Shown here: positions 58,870 through 64,000 of the stretch, one piece after another
Numbering within the stretch: position 1 is the first letter of the stretch
Layout of the letters: each line of letters starts with the position of its first letter
NCBI GenBank assembly: GCA_014904985.1
Contig: MU128933.1
Span: 342,094-406,093, forward strand
Reading direction: 5' to 3'
DNA: 64,000 bases
Source of the DNA: Hydnum rufescens UP504
Lineage: Eukaryota > Basidiomycota > Agaricomycetes > Cantharellales > Hydnaceae
Program-made: the position numbers and the translations under genes
The notes under the pieces: generated by a model
What the model was told of the DNA's origin: nothing
Databases searched by the model: none
Seen by the model: only the letters and a program-made list of their open reading frames with translations

Positions 58870-60815
58870 ATGAGCGATGAATTCAAGATCAGGATAACGA
58901 AATTAGCAGCAGACGGGGCCAATTGGGTCATGTACCGTGACCAAATTATGTGGGCTCTGGACGCCAAGGGGCTACTTGAGCACCTTTCGAATGACACGAT
59001 TACGTCAGATTATTCCAGGGCTGGTACGGTTGATGGGCTTACACCAGAAGCAAGATGGAGAAGGGACGAGGCCATGGTAAAGCAACTAGTGGCAGGCTCG
59101 GTCCCAGATACGGTGTTTGGCCAGATTAAGGCCAGATTGAAGGCAAAGGAGGTGTGGGAACAGCTCCGGGCCTTGTACGAAGGGCGATCTAAATTAATTT
59201 TGGTCGACTTACGTAAATGATTACAAAATACACGCTGTGGCGCAGATGACGATGTCTGGGCACATTTTGATAAACTCGCGGATTTAAAGGAGCAATTGGT
59301 GGCCATGGGGGCCACAATTACAGATGAAGAATACGGAAATACACTGTTGGGATCACTCCTGGATTCATACAATAATACGATAAATTCAATTATGGCCACA
59401 GCGGATCTTAGCAGCAAGTCCATTACCCCTGCCCTAGTAATTTGACTCGTGACAGACGAGTATGACCAATGATCCCTAAAGAAAGGAAAAGGGAAATCTA
59501 ATAATAGTGAAGAGGCATTTTACTCTAATGGCCAGAGAAGGAAGGCCAGGAAGAATGTGGAGTGCTTTAATTGCCACAGGAAAGGGCATTATAAAGCAGA
59601 CTGTTGGGCAAAAGGGGGAGGAAAGGAGGGACAGGGGCCACAGTGGTCCACAAATACCAGGGCGGGTGCAAAGGAAAGCACAGCCATGGCCACAGAGCAT
59701 GCTGACATTGAGGCATGGGCTGTAATTGAGGCCATGAGGCCAGAGACGAATACCATGGCCATGATGAATACACAAATAAATTCCCCTATTTACACCGAAT
59801 TATACGACTCAGGGGCAACAAGGCATATGTCGCCATACAAAGAGCAATTCATTAACTATCACTCTATTGACCCTCGCCCAATTACCGCAGCCGACAAACG
59901 AATATTTTATGCTATTGGCACTGGTGATTTAAAAATACAAGTGCCAAATGGCGGGAAATTCACCCTGGTTATATTACATGATGCCCTACATGCTCCAGAA
60001 ATGGGACTCACCGTCATCTCAATTAATCGGATTATGAAAGCAGGTCACAGGGTCTTATTCGATGGAACCTCGTGCAAAATAAAGAATCCCAAGGGTGTGA
60101 TTATTGGGGAAATCCCAGTAGGCAATAATGGCCTATACAAAGTTGAGCATGCCAATGTGGCTGCTAGTGCCGGGGACGAAACAATTAAGCTCTCGGAGCT
60201 TCATTGGAGGTTGGGTCACATCTCAATCGACTCAATTCATTCCCTTGTCAAAAATAATGTTATCCAGGGTATTAAACTCGTGGATGACATTACAGAATTT
60301 TCCTGTGACTCATGCAAGTATGGAAAGGCCACAAGGAAAATAATAAAAAAGGAAAGAACAGCACCCCTCACATCTTCCTTTGGGGAAGAAATACATACGG
60401 ACATCTGGGGGCCATCCCCCATTAATTCGCTAGGCAGGCGACCATATTACATAACATTTACAGATGACACGATGTGATATACAAAAATTCAGGTCATATG
60501 GACAAAAGACGAGGCCTTTAATGCATACAAAGACTTTGTAGCATGGGCAAAAACCCAACATGGAGTTCAAATTAAAAGACTTCAGTCTGACTGTGGGGGT
60601 GAATATACGAGTACCGCATTCGGCACATTCTTACGTAATCAGGGGACAGAACGACGATTAACTACACACGATACTCCACAACATAATGGAGTTGCTGAGT
60701 CCCTAAATAGAAGAATCCTTGAGCGAACCCATGCTATGTTGCATCAATCCGGATTACCCAAAAATCTGTGGGGGGAGGCAGTGAATTGGGCTGTGTGGCT
60801 CAAGAACCGTTATAG
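58870..60815 (+). mobile_element. Ty1/copia gag-pol, 5' part, four in-frame TGA codons
   Basis: One reading frame runs from the ATG at 58870 and encodes a copia Gag (RITKLAADGANWVMYRDQIMWAL), a zinc knuckle CFNCHRKGHYKADCW (59557-59620), the aspartic protease site YDSGATRHMS (about 59810), and a GAG-pre-integrase zinc domain (LHWRLGHISIDSIH and CDSCKYGKATR). An integrase core follows with catalytic residues in HTDIWGP, QSDCGGEYTS and NGVAESLNRR. The frame is broken only by TGA codons at 59218, 59443, 59470 and 60475, so it cannot make a full polyprotein. The frame ends after WAVWLKNR at about 60815, where an unrelated insertion begins. Confidence 0.9.
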
Positions 60816-61012
60816 AAGAAGGGTTGGGAGCTCCGATGACTGTCAAATCAAAATCTGGTTCAGCCAGTGTGTAGATGGGAGACTGTATTTCTGTTGTTAT
60901 TCGTTGGGCTGGTTCGCTTCAATGGTTGATCACACTCTGTAAGACGTGTATGGTGTTCAGTGGAGAATAGGAAGGGATATGGACTAGTTGTAGTCAATGA
61001 TATATCGTGTAG

Positions 61013-61128
61013 GATGCTTGTAGAAAGGCTTATACATCTGTGATGCTTGTAGAAAGGCTTATACGTCATGTGGGATGCTTATAGAAAGGCTTATACGTCT
61101 GGGATGCTTGTGGAAAGGCTTATACGTC
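61013..61128. repeat. four-copy minisatellite, 29-32 bp unit
   Basis: Units starting at 61013, 61042, 61074 and 61103 share gatgcttgtagaaaggctta followed by tacgtc. They differ by a few substitutions and by spacer length. Confidence 0.9.
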
Positions 61129-61567
61129 GTTCGTGTTGTGTTGGTCTGTTTACTGATATTTGTGTATTCTTGTTTATGTTCTCCTGGTCAAAATGCGGAT
61201 ATCTGTGGGTTATAGACTGGTCAGTGCTTGGTTAGTCTTGTTAGTATGTTTCTTTCTTCTTTCTTCAAAACCTGATATGTATTTCGTTATGCTTACTTTT
61301 CCTTGGATGTCCAGCAACTCTAACCTTAGGTCCTGCAACTATCCTTGGCTTTAGTGATTCGCGTAGAGGGCTACCAGTGGCTTTGTCTCAACAACCTTGA
61401 AGATGACTTAGCTCCAGATGGCTTATAGATAGACTGTTCTTTAGAGGCAAGCAGAAAAGTTGACAGTGGTTGACAGTAATGATTTCCAGAGAGGAGATTA
61501 TTGTGTGTGGGTACAGGAAATCTACCAGCTTTTATACCTTTCTGAAGGTGGCTGTGTTTAAGAAATA

Positions 61568-61659
61568 TGACTCCCCCATGGGTGAGTCATATGTGAGTCA
61601 TAGGTAAGAACAAAAGAAAAATAACAAGATGATGTAATAATGTGGTCATAGCTGAGTCA
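61568..61659. promoter_or_regulatory. cluster of AP-1/Gcn4-type TGACTC sites
   Basis: Four sites lie within 92 bp: tgactc at 61568 and tgagtca at 61583, 61594 and 61653. Three are the full palindromic heptamer. In fungi such sites are bound by bZIP factors of the Gcn4/Yap class. Confidence 0.55.
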
Positions 61660-61914
61660 TTCATAAAGAGAACAAAAGGAATCATGAGGGGGGGTGATGT
61701 CACCAATTTGCTGAGCATGTGGAATGCTTGGAGCATGTGGTCACTGACCATGTGGAGCATTCTGGAGGTGAAATGAAAGGATATCTCCGGGTTTTGGAGA
61801 TTAATTTGAGCATAGTCCAGTGGTTAAGGTGTTTTGTTGTTGGTTGATAATGGGGACAAGTGCATAGGATGGGATTCGATGCAGAAACAGCAGTTTGCAT
61901 CCGTAATAGACGTT

Positions 61915-62330
61915 CTTGGTATCATTAGATGCGGATTTTTCACAGCTTTCTGGGCGCAGTGGTTCCGAGAAGATCCGGTGTAAACTGACAGAGAAATTCG
62001 TTTTTTACTGATGGGTGTTGATTCTGATAGTAATATTGCTCTGTAGAGTTCAGTTTTGATCTGTTCTTCGCGTGCTTGGTACCGTCGGATGCGGATTTTT
62101 TATATCTTTCTAGGCGCGGTTGTTCCGAAAGGATTGAATGCGAACTGACGGAGAAATTCGTTTTTTACTGGAAATTCCGGATTTTGGTAGTAAAATTGGC
62201 CTGGAGAGTGCAGTTTTGGTCCGTTCGACTTGTGTTTGGTACCGTTTGAAAGGTGTGAATTGTAGCTTTCTAAGCGTTATATGGGCGTACCTCTCCGATC
62301 AAAACTGACGGAGTTATAGAACGAATTCGA
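61915..62330. repeat. diverged 160-bp tandem repeat, about 2.6 copies
   Basis: The shared motifs ttggtac, gatgcggatttt, agctttct and aactgacggagaaattcg recur. Unit starts at 61915, 62075 and 62235 are exactly 160 bp apart. The third copy is the most diverged and is incomplete. Confidence 0.85.
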
Positions 62331-62445
62331 TTTCCGCGCGTAGCCGTAATTAATTTCGTAATTGGTCATGTGATCCTCCAATGGCTGGAAGTGGTGTGAT
62401 TTCGCATTTTCTGATACTGGATGTTTTTATCTTCCACACGGGTTT

Positions 62446-63801
62446 TAGGGAACATGACCCCGCTTGAATGACTCACAAAAGAAAAACTGAATTTAGGAAG
62501 TGTTCCTGAATGGGGCCAACGAGTCTGGGTCCATAATGATTCAGGATCCAAATTGGATGAATGGGCAAATGAGGCATTTTGGGTGGGCTATGATAATGAC
62601 AGCCCCCATGCCCATAGAATTTATTGGAAGGGACGGAATAAGATTTCCGTCAAACGAAATGTCAAGTTTGTGACACCGACAATCGAAATTCCATTTGATA
62701 TGCCTGGCTCAACCTCGAGGCAAAATGCCATATCCTCCACCCCCTATATAAATCCAGATCAGGAAACTGCCCATACTGATCCTAATGGCTCAGATGATGA
62801 AAAAAGCATTAAATATGGACCATCTACCCCCATTCGCCCCTATATTCCATTAGAAACCCCTCCCGCACCGAAAAAGACCCAGCCCGCTGAACCTGAGCGA
62901 TGTTCAGAACGTGTCCCAAAACCCTCGCAGTATGTACAACACCTCGAACAGGGCGAAGGTACAGTACATGGGTATATGAATTCCAAACCAGATAATAAAA
63001 TACCCGGCATCAGGGGGAGCACTGCCACCCCTGAAGTAAATCTTGCAAATGATGCCATGTATCACATGGAATTCAATGATGCTGTCTACAGGGCAATACA
63101 AGACATTGACGGCGATCCCAAGTCCTTGGAGGAGGCCAAATTAAGAACAGATTGGCCAAAATGGAAGGAGGCCATTGACATAGAACTCAAAACTGTTAAA
63201 GACACCGGAACCTGGGAGGAAGTGCCGTGGCCACAGGGAAAAAATATTGTTGACTGCAAGCTTGTATTCAAAATAAAACGAAAAGCAGACAGTACTATCC
63301 AAAAATACAAGGCACGGCTCGTAGCCCGCGGATTTACTCAAATATATGGTGTTGATTACTACGAAACCTATTCCCCAGTGGCACGACTTGCCAGTTTCCA
63401 CACAATTATTGCAATGGCCGCGGAGAAAGACTGGGAAATTGATTCATTCGACTTTAATGGCGCTTACCTAAACGGTGAATTAGATGCAGATGAAGAGATA
63501 TACATGCAATTTCCCCCTGAATATAAACCTCAGGGGAAGAACACTATTTTGCGACTACAAAAGACACTCTACGGTCTTAAACAAGCTGGAAGACGATGGT
63601 ATGACTCGCTGTCACGGGCGCTTAACGATCTCAGATTTAGTGCAAGCCATGCCGACCCCGGTGTTTTCCATATACAAACAAATGGAGATAAATTAATATT
63701 GGTGATTCACGTCGATGATTGTACATTCACCAGCACATCAAGAAAATTACTTGATGAATACAAAAGAAAAATCAATGAAAAATATGCCATTACGGACCTA
63801 G
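62446..63801 (+). mobile_element. Ty1/copia pol, 3' part (reverse transcriptase), truncated
   Basis: The text resumes with the integrase C-terminal region (SVPEWGQRVWVHNDSGSK and ANEAFWVGYD, frameshifted before 62490), then a Pro/Ser-rich linker and the reverse transcriptase: VARGFTQIYGVDYYETYSPVARL, SFDFNGAYLNGELD with the first catalytic Asp, LYGLKQAGRRWYDSL, and LVIHVDDCTF with the Asp-Asp pair near 63714. The RT ends abruptly after KYAITDL. Expected RNase H and the 3' LTR are missing. The open frame continues a few codons (to 63818) only by reading into foreign sequence. Confidence 0.88.
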
Positions 63802-64000
63802 TGTCAGGATCAAATTGACATTTGCTTCCGCCTAAGGACTTACCCGTCAGAGTATTATTCTTCATCGACTCTATCATATGGCGCCTACTTCCTCAAATGC
63901 TCTTGTCTCCTCTCTCCCTCCATTCACTACGGGGGTTATTGTCATCCTTGCCATTATTGGCATTTCTCTTATTATTATTGCCCTTGTTCTATCAGGCCTC
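63802..64000 (+). mobile_element. probable 5' end of another LTR element, cut by the window edge
   Basis: Copia text stops at cctag and the next bases are tgtcaggatc, a typical LTR beginning with TG. An internal tgaca near 63816 may be unrelated. No copia similarity follows. From 63879 there is an open frame (MAPTSSNALVSSLPPFTTG and a strongly hydrophobic stretch) that runs off the window. It may be a gene start, but low-complexity LTR sequence can look like this. The call is tentative. Confidence 0.4.

Larger units (their letters stand above)
60816..62445. mobile_element. repeat-rich insertion of unknown class inside the copia pol gene
   Basis: These roughly 1.6 kb separate copia text ending WAVWLKNR from copia text resuming NMTPLE. 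It has no long coding frame. It holds a four-copy minisatellite, a cluster of TGAGTCA-type sites and a three-copy 160-bp tandem repeat, so it resembles a non-autonomous element or solo LTR. No convincing terminal repeat was found. A short gaac near each junction may be part of a target duplication. Its edges are accurate to about 20 bp. Confidence 0.65.

Noticed and set aside
61013..61128. CRISPR array
   Set aside because: The units are adjacent tandem repeats without unique spacers, in a eukaryotic transposon context.
63879..64000. start of a membrane protein gene
   Set aside because: The hydrophobic open frame is cut by the window edge and lies right after a probable LTR start. There is not enough sequence to call a gene.

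Overview
This window is nuclear DNA from a filamentous basidiomycete, most likely an agaricomycete. The genes are densely packed and broken by many introns of about 50-70 bp. The encoded proteins (Vts1, Laa1, Ent3, Gdh2, Trp4 and others) have recognisably fungal architecture, and the transposons are of kinds common in mushroom-forming fungi. There are no bacterial operons and no CRISPR array. Splice positions were placed by eye from reading frame and family conservation, so gene limits are firmer than internal exon edges.

Layout. 10-8133: a divergent gene pair, a CCDC25-type NFACT-R protein (minus) and the TRAPPII subunit TRAPPC10/Trs130 (plus). They are split by a 5'-truncated, internally inverted LINE-type retrotransposon. 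8167-12271: anthranilate phosphoribosyltransferase (TRP4), a small unknown membrane protein, and a Tgl2-like lipase. 13551-38419: a long run of minus-strand genes, namely NAD-glutamate dehydrogenase, CCR4-NOT subunit NOT2, a short-chain dehydrogenase, the Vts1 RNA-binding protein, an arrestin-like protein, ribosomal protein eL14, the HEAT-repeat AP-1 accessory protein Laa1/HEATR5, and glutathione synthetase. 38806-38925: a U6 spliceosomal snRNA gene. 40681-55351: a serine-rich membrane protein, Pol III subunit RPC9, the epsin Ent3, a secreted GH20 hexosaminidase, the geranylgeranyltransferase-I beta subunit, and an unknown coiled-coil protein.

56208-64000: an accessory end. The 3' part of an ABCC-type exporter stops about 35 bp short of a Ty1/copia element. 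That element has a 5' LTR, a half-tRNA primer-binding site and a gag-pol frame with four in-frame TGA codons. It is interrupted by a 1.6-kb repeat-rich insertion and then again, inside the reverse transcriptase, by what looks like the start of another LTR element running off the window.

Functionally most genes are housekeeping. TRAPPC10, Laa1, Ent3 and the arrestin-like protein all belong to trans-Golgi/endosome sorting. RPC9 and U6 are both tied to RNA polymerase III. The genes most worth new work are the proteins without recognised function and the nested transposon block. I did not find a clearly new biological system. The most unusual observations are the LINE inserted into a roughly 41-bp divergent promoter, the two neighbouring GC-AG introns, the tandem branch-point-like repeat in a GDH2 intron, and the nested copia block.
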